From: Peptoniphilus_B koenoeneniae
Lineage (GTDB): Bacteria > Bacillota > Clostridia > Tissierellales > Peptoniphilaceae
Assembly: GCF_030812875.1 (NCBI RefSeq)
Contig: NZ_JAUSTN010000005.1
Coordinates: forward strand, 124,001-188,000
Length of the DNA stretch: 64,000 bases
Direction of reading: 5' to 3'
This document shows positions 17,190 to 25,508 of the stretch, piece after piece; positions within the stretch are counted from its first letter, which is position 1; each line of letters starts with the position of its first letter. The notes beneath the pieces were generated by a model. It was not told the DNA's origin. It was given only the letters and a program-made list of their open reading frames with translations, and did no database searches. A program made the translations under genes and the position numbers.

Positions 17190-17192
17190 AAA

Positions 17193-18146
17193 TTAATATC
17201 CCTTTTTAAAATTTACAATATTTATTAAATCTCTATTTTCAGAAAGAGCTTTTAAATTATATAAAATCCCCATCATTCTCCTGTCATTGTAATTTTCAGC
17301 ATCATCGCTCATGTGAGGGCTTATATAAATGTTTTCAAGATCCCACAGAGGACTATTTTTATCAAGAGGCTCTATATTGGCAACATCAATGGCAGCAGCC
17401 TTTAATTTTTTTGACTTTAAATTTCTATAAAGAGCTTCTTCATCAATAATAGAACCCCTGGAAATATTAATTATGCTAGCTCCGTCTTTTAACTTTGAAA
17501 TAAAATTCTCATCAATCATTTTATTAGTCTTAGGAGTGCCCGGTAAAGTTGACACAACAAAATCAAATTGGGATAAATCTTTATATAGATTTTCTTTAGA
17601 ATAAACAAAGTCAAAATATTCAGCACCTTGTCCCCTTGTGTTGTAACCTGAAATTTCCATATCAAAAGCTTTAAGCCTTTTTGCAGCTTCATGAGCAATG
17701 GAGCCTGTACCTAAAATTAAAACTTTTTTATTATATAAAGTTCCCACATGATCATCAGGTCTTTTCCAAATTTTTTTCCTTTGATTATCAAGGATACTCC
17801 TATTTTCTTTTTGAATTTGCAAAATATTATAGACAATCCATTCCCCAATAGGCTCAGAATATGCCCCATGGTTGTTACATAAAATGATATTATTTTTTTC
17901 TATATAAGAAAGATTTAGGTAATCAAGCCCTACTGAATCTAAAAATATATACTTTAAATCTTTAAAATTATTTAAAAAATCCTTGGGCATGCTCTTATAC
18001 TCAAGACCTAAGCAAAGGACCTGAGCATCAAGAGGAAGGTTGACCTTTAAAGAATCTTTTAACTTTGAAAAATAAACTTCATGCCCCATTTTTTCAATTT
18101 CTTCTTTATAAGAAAGAAATTTATCCCTTAAAAAAAGAACCTTCAT
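17193..18146 (-). CDS. D-isomer-specific 2-hydroxyacid dehydrogenase family protein
   Basis: A 317-residue NAD(P)-dependent dehydrogenase fold. The dinucleotide-binding loop is LGTGSIAHEAAKRL near residue 145. The catalytic triad positions are visible as the Arg in NISRGSIIDEEAL, the Glu in IDVANIEPLD and the His in ISPHMS. It is similar to phosphoglycerate dehydrogenase, D-lactate dehydrogenase and ghrA-like reductases but has no ACT regulatory domain. The substrate is not resolvable. The ATG directly follows the stop codon of the upstream hydrolase gene behind GGAGG, so the two are coupled. Confidence 0.9.
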   Translation of the reverse strand: MKVLFLRDKFLSYKEEIEKMGHEVYFSKLKDSLKVNLPLDAQVLCLGLEYKSMPKDFLNNFKDLKYIFLDSVGLDYLNLSYIEKNNIILCNNHGAYSEPIGEWIVYNILQIQKENRSILDNQRKKIWKRPDDHVGTLYNKKVLILGTGSIAHEAAKRLKAFDMEISGYNTRGQGAEYFDFVYSKENLYKDLSQFDFVVSTLPGTPKTNKMIDENFISKLKDGASIINISRGSIIDEEALYRNLKSKKLKAAAIDVANIEPLDKNSPLWDLENIYISPHMSDDAENYNDRRMMGILYNLKALSENRDLINIVNFKKGY

Positions 18147-19046
18147 TTAAAAACCTCCGTAAAAATCTTTTAAAGTCTTAACTAAATCATCATAGCAGTC
18201 AACAAAAATACAATGACCACTATCTTCAAAAACCTTGTACTTATTATTTTTTCCAAAATAATCTAAATTTTCAAACATTATCTCAAGAGGAACAACCAAA
18301 TCATATTTGCCATGAAGGAAAAATAAGGGTACATCAGACTTGCCCTCATAGTCAAAGGATCTTACAGCCCCATTTACATCAGATAAGTTTTTTTGTTTAA
18401 GAGCCTGAGAAACAAAAAAATCAATAGTAGAAGAATCCGGCATGTGTCTGTTAAAAAGAACTCTTTTAAAAATATTTTCAATGCTTATTTTTCTAAGATC
18501 AGCCTCAACATCAAAAAAAGCCGACTTATATAAATTTTTCATTTCATTATAAGTATAAAGATAATCCCTATTTATATTTTTAATATAGTCATTGTAAGCC
18601 GAAAAAATATTAAAATTTAAAAAAGACTTATATAGATCACTCCCTAAATTATCATTGGTCTTTTTAAGACCCCTAATTCCCATGGAAGATAAAAAAACTC
18701 CGCTTTTTATTCTGTTTTTAATCTCCGGATTTTTAAGAAGCTCCATAAGAACTCCCCCTCCCAAAGACCAACCTATTAAATTAATTTTATCTAAATTAAG
18801 CTCTTTAATTAAAAGAGCCATGTCCTCAGAAAGATCATAAACGCTTTTTATTCTGTTTTTATAAGAACTTTCTCCAAATCCTCTTAAATCCGGTGCAATA
18901 AAATTTTTTCCAAGGCTCTTTCCAAGTTTTATCATGATCTCTTTAGAAGTCATATTTCCATGAATTAAAAAATTCACTTCTTTATCATCATTAAAGCAAT
19001 AAGAAAAATAAGAAATTTTTTCTCCGTTTGAAAGATTTATTTCCAT
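18147..19046 (-). CDS. Alpha/beta-fold hydrolase
   Basis: A 299-residue alpha/beta hydrolase. The nucleophile elbow is GWSLGGG with Ser near residue 94, the acid is in the LHGKYDLVVP strand, and the histidine is in EDSGHCIFVD. The oxyanion region is LIHGNMTS. A lid-like helical insert lies at about 120-200. No signal peptide, so a cytosolic esterase, lipase or C-C hydrolase; the substrate is unknown. The stop is immediately followed by the dehydrogenase start. The ATG follows GGAGGCGGGG. Confidence 0.88.
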   Translation of the reverse strand: MEINLSNGEKISYFSYCFNDDKEVNFLIHGNMTSKEIMIKLGKSLGKNFIAPDLRGFGESSYKNRIKSVYDLSEDMALLIKELNLDKINLIGWSLGGGVLMELLKNPEIKNRIKSGVFLSSMGIRGLKKTNDNLGSDLYKSFLNFNIFSAYNDYIKNINRDYLYTYNEMKNLYKSAFFDVEADLRKISIENIFKRVLFNRHMPDSSTIDFFVSQALKQKNLSDVNGAVRSFDYEGKSDVPLFFLHGKYDLVVPLEIMFENLDYFGKNNKYKVFEDSGHCIFVDCYDDLVKTLKDFYGGF

Positions 19047-19069
19047 AAATCCCCGCCTCCTTGTGCAAA

Positions 19070-19098
19070 TTGAAAATATATCCTATCTATATTATAAT
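19070..19098 (+). promoter_or_regulatory. Promoter of the zinc-ribbon/TPR gene
   Basis: TTGAAA at 19070-19075, a 17-base spacer and a perfect TATAAT at 19093-19098, 18 bases before the start codon. Confidence 0.8.
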
Positions 19099-19116
19099 AA
19101 CAAAAGGAGTGATTTT

Positions 19117-20691
19117 ATGGAAATATTTCAAACACTTCCCACAGTGGTTAGACAAAATCCTGAAGAGAATTTTCAAATAGTAAGAGCAGACCTTGTCCTT
19201 GGAGACAAACTCTCTCTTGCCGTTGATATATTAAATATGTCCGAAGAAATCGGAACGGGAATAAACTTCGCCGTAAAATTTAAAGACCAGTTTGACAATC
19301 CTCTTTTTAACGGATTAGAATGGTCTTTTTCAGCTAGCGGATTTGAAGCTTTGCCCCATAAAATATATTACATAAAAACTTTTACTCTGGACTCCCGTTT
19401 TACAGAAGCAAGAGCTGTAGAAATCAGAATAGAAAAAGTTCAGCTTAAAAATTCAAAAATATATAAATACGACAAGGATTACGAGTACGAATTTATTCTT
19501 CCCGTTATAACAAGCCAAAAAATGGAAAAAATTAAAAGCACCCTGGGTCCTGAAATAAACACCTACGGAGAAAATACCATTTACGGTTGGAGATGTGTGT
19601 GCGGTGCTCTCAATGGAAAAGACGAAGAAGAATGTAAAAACTGCAAAAGAAACAAAAACTTTGTCCTTAACAATTTAACAGAGCCTCTTATAAATTTAAA
19701 AATGCTCAATCTTCTAACTCTTAATGAAAATGAAGATAAAGAAAAATTAAAATCAAGTTTAACTCAAACAACCCTTTCAAAAGTTGTTCCATCCCCCGAA
19801 GAAATTGAAGAAAAAAGGATAAATGAACCTAATCAAAATTATAGAAGAGAAAAAAGTTTAACCCTATTTTTTTCAAAACTTATAAAATTTTTATGGATAA
19901 TCATATTAATTTTATCTCTATCTTTTGCAGGCTTAAAACTAGTCTTTAGATTTAATGATAAAGAACTTTTAACAAGTGGCATAAATTCCATAGAAGAAGG
20001 ATCCTACGACAAGGCCCTTAAAGAATTTATGTCCATAAGAAATAAAAATCTTTCAAAAGAAAAAATAGATCAAGCAAGAGCCCTTATAAAAAGTGACCGT
20101 GCAAACAAAGAAGGAGATAACTTTATTATCTCCGGAGACTATTTAAATGCAGCAAAAAGTTTCAGAAAAGTAATAGAAGAAGACGGAAAAAATTATAAAT
20201 CAGCCCAAGATAAAATTTTAGGCCTAGAAAAAATATTTTTAGACCGGGCAAAAAGAGAAGTCCAAGAAAACAATCCGGAAAAAGCAAAAAATACCCTTAG
20301 CTCATTTTTACAAGTAATACCCGAATCAGCAAAAGCAACAGCTCTTTTAGAAGAATTGAAGGGACAAAAAACTGAAAATTCTGGAAAAATTGACGAAAAA
20401 ACAGAATCGGAAGAAGAAGATAAAACCAGGGCCGACCTTGTAAGCCAAGGACAAGCTTTATTAAACAGCTATCAAAAAGTTCTTTGGGACAATGCCAACC
20501 TAAGAAAGGGACCCAGCATAAACTCTGAAATAATTACAAGTTTATCAAAAGGAACAGACCTTTACATTAAAGACACAAAAATAGAAGGCAACAAAAGAAT
20601 CTGGTGCCTGGTAGAAACAAAAAATGAAAAAACTGGTGAAAGTTTTGAAGGTTGGATCTCAAACAAAGTTATGGAGGCTGCAGAAAAATGA
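19117..20691 (+). CDS. Zinc-ribbon, single-pass membrane protein with TPR-like and SH3b domains
   Basis: A 524-residue protein of unknown function with clear modules. Residues 1-150 form a beta-rich domain. A CxC...CxxC zinc ribbon (CVCGALNGKDEEECKNC) lies near 158-175. A charged linker and a single membrane helix (about 272-292) follow. A coiled/TPR-like helical region (about 300-420) contains two YDKAL/YLNAAKSF-type repeats. A C-terminal SH3b domain starts at NANLRKGPSINSEIIT (about 460-520). The cytosolic zinc ribbon and an external SH3b domain suggest a sensor at the cell wall; this is inference. The start at 19117 follows AAAGGAGTG. Confidence 0.85.
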   Translation: MEIFQTLPTVVRQNPEENFQIVRADLVLGDKLSLAVDILNMSEEIGTGINFAVKFKDQFDNPLFNGLEWSFSASGFEALPHKIYYIKTFTLDSRFTEARAVEIRIEKVQLKNSKIYKYDKDYEYEFILPVITSQKMEKIKSTLGPEINTYGENTIYGWRCVCGALNGKDEEECKNCKRNKNFVLNNLTEPLINLKMLNLLTLNENEDKEKLKSSLTQTTLSKVVPSPEEIEEKRINEPNQNYRREKSLTLFFSKLIKFLWIIILILSLSFAGLKLVFRFNDKELLTSGINSIEEGSYDKALKEFMSIRNKNLSKEKIDQARALIKSDRANKEGDNFIISGDYLNAAKSFRKVIEEDGKNYKSAQDKILGLEKIFLDRAKREVQENNPEKAKNTLSSFLQVIPESAKATALLEELKGQKTENSGKIDEKTESEEEDKTRADLVSQGQALLNSYQKVLWDNANLRKGPSINSEIITSLSKGTDLYIKDTKIEGNKRIWCLVETKNEKTGESFEGWISNKVMEAAEK

Positions 20692-20999
20692 TTTATTTAA
20701 AAGTCGAAGTATTTATTCCAAAAGAAAATGTGACAAGTCTTGTAAATAAATTAAACGAAAAAGGACTTCTTTTGGACGGCAACTATGATTATGTCTACTG
20801 CGAAAGCCTCGTAAGAGGACATTTCAGACCCCTTGAAGGAGCAAACCCAGCAGTGGGAAAAATCGGACAAGTCACAGACCAGGAAGAAATTAAACTGGAA
20901 TTTAGAATAAAAAAAGAAAAAAAAGAAGACGTGGACAAAATAATAAAATTAAATCACCCCTATGAATGTCCAGTAATAAATTATATACAATTAATTTAA
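20688..20999 (+). CDS. NIF3/YqfO-insert-like (CutA-fold) protein
   Basis: A 103-residue protein like the stand-alone form of the insert domain of NIF3/YqfO: YLKVEVFIPKENVTSLVNKL at the N-terminus, GNYDYVY, GHFRPLEGANPAVGKIGQV in the middle and HPYECPVINYI at the end. The fold is related to CutA/PII ferredoxin-like trimers; the function of the stand-alone form is unknown. The start is the ATG at 20688, which overlaps the preceding stop (ATGA), with GGAGG ten bases upstream. Coupling to the membrane sensor-like protein is notable. Confidence 0.85.
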   Translation: MIYLKVEVFIPKENVTSLVNKLNEKGLLLDGNYDYVYCESLVRGHFRPLEGANPAVGKIGQVTDQEEIKLEFRIKKEKKEDVDKIIKLNHPYECPVINYIQLI

Positions 21000-21035
21000 A
21001 TATTGGAAATAATAAAATTCATAAATTAAAATTTT

Positions 21036-21066
21036 AGAGGCTTATAAAAATAAGTCTCTTTTTTAT
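21036..21066 (+). terminator. Terminator after the NIF3-like gene
   Basis: Stem AGAGGCTTAT / ATAAGTCTCT with one mismatch, followed by a run of Ts. Confidence 0.8.
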
Positions 21067-21084
21067 TGTTTTTTTATTTAATTC

Positions 21085-21248
21085 ACCTTCGCCGCCGGAC
21101 CAATAGCAGATATTTGCAACCAAATCAAAGATTTGGGCAAATAGTTGCATGAGACCTACCACGATTTTTTTCAAAAATCGGGTTAGGGCTTCAAATTGGT
21201 CCCTACATTCGTTGGTAAATCTTTTTAAAAAATTTTTATAATGCTCTA
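21085..21248. repeat. Intergenic modular repeat, long-form copy (R1)
   Basis: Noncoding element in the 308-base gap 21000-21307. It begins CCTTCGCCGCCGGACCAAT and ends ATTGGTCCCTACATTC, so the outer arms GGACCAAT/ATTGGTCC pair. Between them are two hairpins: TATTTGC-aa-CCAAATC-AAA-GATTTGG-GCAAATA (21110-21142) and CGATTTTT-TTC-AAAAATCG (21162-21180). About 125 bases here match the copy at 47788-47911 with only a few substitutions. A tail ATGCTCTATGCAAA at 21241 matches the hairpin module of the other copies. No open frame lies in it. Confidence 0.9.
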
Positions 21249-21272
21249 TGCAAATTTTTATCTACATGGCAC

Positions 21273-21310
21273 AAAAAAATACCCGAGAGCTATGTCTCGG
21301 ATATTTTTTA
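21273..21310 (-). terminator. Terminator of the ATP-cone gene
   Basis: On the minus strand CCGAGA ... TCTCGG within complementary A/T arms and a T run; overlaps the stop codon at 21308. Confidence 0.8.
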
Positions 21311-21700
21311 TTTATAGCGATTTGCTGTGGATTTATAGCCGTTTGAATATAGGGCTTCCCTCAGCCAATTTTTTAATTCTCCTGTGGTTAAAAGTTGCCT
21401 ATTTTTAAAGTTTTTCAACACGTCTTCCGTTACGATGTTTATGTCGTATTCGTTCATGGGGCATTCTGCAAATTCGCTGTTGCTTGCTATATCAAAAAAC
21501 ATTTTTTGTTTTGAAAATTTTTGTATATAGCCGTTTTTGTGAAGTACATATCTCTCACCGGGGTTATGAGTTTCTGATATTTGTTTTTCAAGTACTTCAA
21601 GCTCCACTTGTCTTAATAGTTTTACAATTTCATTTGTGTTTAATTTTTCCGTCTTTATTGTTTGATAAATATTCTCAGCAAGACGAGTTTTTAAATCCAT
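21308..21700 (-). CDS. Stand-alone ATP-cone-like protein
   Basis: A 130-residue protein. After an N-terminal helical region (about 1-45), residues 50-130 follow the ATP-cone pattern: VLHKNGYIQKFSKQKMFFDIA, then a helix ending EDVLKNF, then LTTGELKNWLREALYSNGYKSTANRY. ATP-cones sense ATP/dATP in ribonucleotide reductases and NrdR. There is no zinc ribbon, so it is not NrdR, and no reductase is adjacent. It lies 10 bases after the symporter gene in the same direction, downstream of serine dehydratase. The assignment is by pattern only. Confidence 0.65.
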   Translation of the reverse strand: MDLKTRLAENIYQTIKTEKLNTNEIVKLLRQVELEVLEKQISETHNPGERYVLHKNGYIQKFSKQKMFFDIASNSEFAECPMNEYDINIVTEDVLKNFKNRQLLTTGELKNWLREALYSNGYKSTANRYK

Positions 21701-21710
21701 TTTTTCTCCT

Positions 21711-22937
21711 TTAAATTAATGCTTGTTCGTCATCGAAGTTTTCTTCAGGGATAGGTCTTTTTACAATATGTTTGTAGTAGATTTTTTCTACTGCTATTGA
21801 TATTGCGTTATCTCCTGTTACATTGGCTGCTGTTCCGAAGCTGTCTTGTGTTAGATAAAGAGAAATAAGAATTGTTGCCATTGGTGAGTCACTTGCTACT
21901 CCTACAAATGGTAGGAAGGGAAGTGCACTCATTACTGCTCCACCAGGTGCTCCTGGTGCTGCTACCATTGCTACTCCAAGTATTGCGATAAATTTTATAA
22001 TCAGTCCGAATGAGTGGTCAAGACCGTACATTTCAAGAAGTGTATAGATACATGCTGTTAATGTGATCATTGATCCTGGTAGATGGACTGTTGCGCATAG
22101 TGGTATAACAAAGTCTCTTATTTGTTTTGTTACTCCGATTCTTCTGTTACATTCTACGTTTACAGGTATTGTTGCTGCTGATGATTGTGTTCCTATTGCT
22201 GTTAAGTATGCAGGTAATGCTTTTCTAAGAGATTTGAATGGATTCTTGCCTGCATATGAGCAGGATACGATAAACATAAGTGAAATGTATATAACGTGTA
22301 GTACTATTATGCAAAGGAATATCTTCCAGAATATTGAAAGTATTGCAAATACTGATCCTGAGTAGGACATGTTTGCAAAGTTACCCATTATAAAGAATGG
22401 AAGTAGTGGAATGATTACTCCTGAAAGTACCATTACTATGATTTCGTTAAATTCATTTATTAGTTTATAAAATCCTTCTCCTGATCCTTTTTGTCTAAGT
22501 ATTGAAACGCAAAGTCCCATCATAAATGCAAGTACAAGGGCTGCGGTTACATCAATGATAGCTCCAAGGGGAATTTCAAATAGAGGTGCTATTGTCTTTT
22601 CACTTGCTGCTTGAATCTTTTCTACTAATTCTGGAGTTATGAAGTTATCAAAAACTACATTTGCCATTGTGTATGATAAACTACCTGCTATTAATGTTGA
22701 ACAGTATGCTATTGCTACTGTTATACCAAGAAGCTTTCCAGCTCCTTCTGAAAGGTCTGCTATACCTTTTGTTACGAATGCAACAATCATTAATGGTATT
22801 ATAAAGTTAAGGAACTTTCCAAAAAGTCCTGAAAGAGTTACAAGTATTTGTGTAACTGTTTCTGGTAGAAATCTACCGATTAAAATACCAAGGATTATTG
22901 CGATGATTAAACGTGGAATAAGTCCTAATTTTTTCAT
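21711..22937 (-). CDS. Dicarboxylate/amino-acid:cation symporter, probably serine/threonine
   Basis: A 408-residue DAACS (GltP/SstT-type) transporter. The serine-rich reentrant loop is GTQSSAATIP, HLPGSMITLT follows in helix 7, and AAPGAPGGAVMSALPFLP marks the second hairpin. The last helices contain the sodium/substrate motif QDSFGTAANVTGDNAISI. The position immediately downstream of both serine dehydratase subunits favours L-serine or threonine uptake over glutamate. The start follows AAAGGAGACACT. Probably sodium-driven, as in the family. Confidence 0.92.
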   Translation of the reverse strand: MKKLGLIPRLIIAIILGILIGRFLPETVTQILVTLSGLFGKFLNFIIPLMIVAFVTKGIADLSEGAGKLLGITVAIAYCSTLIAGSLSYTMANVVFDNFITPELVEKIQAASEKTIAPLFEIPLGAIIDVTAALVLAFMMGLCVSILRQKGSGEGFYKLINEFNEIIVMVLSGVIIPLLPFFIMGNFANMSYSGSVFAILSIFWKIFLCIIVLHVIYISLMFIVSCSYAGKNPFKSLRKALPAYLTAIGTQSSAATIPVNVECNRRIGVTKQIRDFVIPLCATVHLPGSMITLTACIYTLLEMYGLDHSFGLIIKFIAILGVAMVAAPGAPGGAVMSALPFLPFVGVASDSPMATILISLYLTQDSFGTAANVTGDNAISIAVEKIYYKHIVKRPIPEENFDDEQALI

Positions 22938-22962
22938 AGTGTCTCCTTTTTTCTAAGGGATT

Positions 22963-23838
22963 TTATTTTTCTCCTAAAAATTCCCTTCTAATAGATTGAC
23001 CGGTTTTTGTTCCTGCTATTCCACCTAAGCCTGTTTCTCTTAAGCTTTCGTCTAATAAATGTCCGACGGAAGCCATGGCTTGAACTGTTTCTTCAAAAGG
23101 AACGATGGATTTAATTCCTGCAAGAGCCATATCTGCTGAAATAAAAGAATTCATAACTCCTGAGGCATTTCTAAAGGTGCAGGGATACTCAACTAAACCG
23201 GCAATCGGATCGCATACAAGTCCCATAACATTTATAAGACTTATGCTTGCTGCTTGAAGAGCTTGATCCGGAGTTCCTCCAAGCATTGCAGTTATTGCTG
23301 ATGCTGCCATTGCTGACGCGCTTCCACATTCTGCTTGACAACCACCTTCTGCTCCGGCAAAGGTAGCATATTTTCCAATGATTTGACCGATACCGATCGA
23401 TGTCAATAGCCCTTTTATCATAGTCTCATCATCGAAATTATATCTTTTTCTTGCGGATGTCATTGCAGCGGGCATTATCCCCGAAGATCCTGCCGTAGGT
23501 GCGGCAGCAATCTTGCCCATGGCTGCATTACATTCCGAAGTTGAAAAAGCCATAGCCATAGCTTCAATTAAAAAGTCCCCGACAATGGATTTGCCGGTTT
23601 TTTTATAGTCCATAAACTTTTTTGCGAAGCCATCTATCATCTTAAATCTTGTACTGTAAGATTTTTCTAAAGTATCATGAGCGGATTTGTCAAAAACATC
23701 AAGAACAACTTTTAATTTTTCTTTTATTTGTTCTTCGGTTTTTTTGGTATTTTTCATTTCAGATTCCAAAACCATTTGACCTATATCAATTTTATTTTCC
23801 TCACAATAATCAACAATGTCTTTATGAGTATTTAACAT
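22963..23838 (-). CDS. sdaAA: L-serine dehydratase, iron-sulfur dependent, alpha subunit
   Basis: Deaminates L-serine to pyruvate and ammonia with an oxygen-labile [4Fe-4S] cluster and no PLP. The 291-residue alpha subunit has the cluster cysteines in SECNAAMGKIAAAPTAGSSG, GGCQAECGSASAMAAS and VCDPIAGLVEYPC. It lies one base after the beta-subunit stop. The separate alpha and beta genes are the usual arrangement in Firmicutes. Confidence 0.97.
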   Translation of the reverse strand: MLNTHKDIVDYCEENKIDIGQMVLESEMKNTKKTEEQIKEKLKVVLDVFDKSAHDTLEKSYSTRFKMIDGFAKKFMDYKKTGKSIVGDFLIEAMAMAFSTSECNAAMGKIAAAPTAGSSGIMPAAMTSARKRYNFDDETMIKGLLTSIGIGQIIGKYATFAGAEGGCQAECGSASAMAASAITAMLGGTPDQALQAASISLINVMGLVCDPIAGLVEYPCTFRNASGVMNSFISADMALAGIKSIVPFEETVQAMASVGHLLDESLRETGLGGIAGTKTGQSIRREFLGEK

Positions 23839-23839
23839 T

Positions 23840-24505
23840 TCACACCTCTACATACTTAGCTTCAAGAAACCTATCTTTGTTTATAATAGCATCCTTAATT
23901 TCATCAGTTAGATTTCTATCAATTTCAATTGTTAAAGTTACAATGTCTGTCAGTTTATCTTTAACGGTATTTATAGATTCAATATTGTATGAATTTTCTG
24001 AAAGTATTGAAGAAACATAAGCTATTACACCCTTTTGTTCATTGTATCTTAATAAAATTGTGGGAAATTCTCCTCTAAATTCCAGTTCAATTCCGTTTAT
24101 GTTTACTATAATCATTGCACCACCACCAATAGATGAGCCGATTACAAATTCATCGTGGTCATCATAGTGAAAAACTATTTTTACACTGTTGGGGTGATAT
24201 TTTTCACCTAAGTCAGTTTTTATAAATTTATATTTAACACCTTCTTCATCGGCAATTTCAAAACTATTTCTAATACGAGGATCATCAGTTTCAAATCCCA
24301 TAACTCCTCCTACAAGAGCCCTGTCTGTACCATGACCCTTATAAGTGTGAGCAAAAGAACCATGTAAAAAGAAATCTACACTTTTCCAGCCCTTTGAAGA
24401 TATTTTCATAGCTGTCTTGCCAATACGACAAGCACCGGCAGTATGTGAAGAACTTGGTCCAATCATAATAGGACCTAAAATATCAAAAGCACCGAATTCA
24501 GCCAT
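23840..24505 (-). CDS. sdaAB: L-serine dehydratase, iron-sulfur dependent, beta subunit
   Basis: A 221-residue beta subunit with the conserved GPSSSHTAGACRIG motif at residues 16-29 and the fold of the phosphoglycerate-dehydrogenase ASB domain. A C-terminal ACT-type domain (about 145-221) starts at PTILLRYNEQKGVIAYVSSIL and may bind serine. First gene of the sdaAB-sdaAA-symporter-ATP-cone unit; the start follows AGGAGG. A palindrome lies at 24617-24639 in the upstream region. Confidence 0.97.
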   Translation of the reverse strand: MAEFGAFDILGPIMIGPSSSHTAGACRIGKTAMKISSKGWKSVDFFLHGSFAHTYKGHGTDRALVGGVMGFETDDPRIRNSFEIADEEGVKYKFIKTDLGEKYHPNSVKIVFHYDDHDEFVIGSSIGGGAMIIVNINGIELEFRGEFPTILLRYNEQKGVIAYVSSILSENSYNIESINTVKDKLTDIVTLTIEIDRNLTDEIKDAIINKDRFLEAKYVEV

Positions 24506-24616
24506 TTTTACCTCCTATAAAATCAAAGATTTCCAAAAAAAATTTTTTATAGAAATCGTTAACATTAAAATTTTCTTTTTTTGAATTACATATATAATTT
24601 ATACTAATCATTCAAA

Positions 24617-24639
24617 TTTGTCAAAAACTTTTTGACAAA
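24617..24639. promoter_or_regulatory. Palindrome between divergent sda and peptidase-C26 genes
   Basis: Perfect 11-bp inverted repeat TTTGTCAAAAA-C-TTTTTGACAAA. Each arm contains a TTGACA on one strand, so it could overlap the -35 of a promoter in either direction; on the minus strand TTGACA is followed 15 bases later by TATAAA. An operator role is inferred. Confidence 0.55.
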
Positions 24640-24730
24640 AAAATAACTATAATTATTAAAAACTTGAAAATTTTTTTATTATTTGATAGCATAAAACATT
24701 ACTAATACTAAAAATATATGGAGTGATTGA

Positions 24731-25426
24731 ATGAAACCTTTAATAGGACTTACCCCAACTTACACTGGCAAATATGAAAGCTATTTTCCTGTTACTCAAT
24801 ACTATAAAGCTATAATAGCTCTTGGAGGAGTTCCCCTTTTAATACCGATTTTGTCGGAAAGAGAACAAATGAAACCCCTAGTAGAAGCTCTTGATGGAAT
24901 TGTTTTTTCAGGAGGCCACGACATTCAGCCTTCTTACTACAATGAAGAAGAAACAAAAGAGCTGGGTCTTGTTGTGCCTGAAAGAGATAAACTCGAATAT
25001 TTGTTGTTTGATGAAATTATGAAAACAGATCTTCCCCTTTTGGGAATCTGCAGAGGTATGCAAATAATAAATGTATTTTTAGGTGGAAGCTTATATCAAG
25101 ATATACCTACAAGTTTTCCGTCAGATATAAAACATAGTCAGGAAAAGCCTTTTCATAATGCTTGCCACTCAGTTACAATTACAGATGAAAAGTTTAAAAA
25201 TCTCCTTGGAGAAAAAATAAAGGTAAACTCAAGACACCATCAAGGGATAAAAAAACTTGCGGATTCTTTAAGCCCCTTTGCCCAAAGTGACGATGGACTT
25301 ATTGAAGGAGTTTACATGAAAAATAGAGATTTACTTGCTGTTCAATGGCATCCGGAATATCTCTTTAACAAAGACCCTGGCTCAGAAAAAATAATAAAAT
25401 ATTTTATAGACCTTTGTAAAAAATAA
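24731..25426 (+). CDS. Class-I glutamine-amidotransferase-like hydrolase (peptidase C26)
   Basis: A 231-residue member of the gamma-glutamyl-gamma-aminobutyrate hydrolase (PuuD) family. The nucleophile is Cys in LLGICRGMQIIN, and the His-Glu pair is in AVQWHPEYLF. SGGHDIQPSYYNEE marks the substrate loop of the family. No synthetase partner is adjacent, so it probably hydrolyses a gamma-glutamyl amide; the exact substrate is unknown. The start follows GGAGTGATTGA. Confidence 0.9.
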   Translation: MKPLIGLTPTYTGKYESYFPVTQYYKAIIALGGVPLLIPILSEREQMKPLVEALDGIVFSGGHDIQPSYYNEEETKELGLVVPERDKLEYLLFDEIMKTDLPLLGICRGMQIINVFLGGSLYQDIPTSFPSDIKHSQEKPFHNACHSVTITDEKFKNLLGEKIKVNSRHHQGIKKLADSLSPFAQSDDGLIEGVYMKNRDLLAVQWHPEYLFNKDPGSEKIIKYFIDLCKK

Positions 25427-25473
25427 AAAACTTACCAATCTTTTCAGAAATATTGATTGATTTTTTAATTTTA

Positions 25474-25508
25474 AAAACCGGGCTGTTTTTCCAGCCCGGT
25501 TTTTTTTA
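25474..25508. terminator. Bidirectional terminator
   Basis: Stem AAACCGGGCTG / CAGCCCGGTTT with a loop of six, flanked by A and T runs, between the convergent C26 and GNAT genes. Confidence 0.92.
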
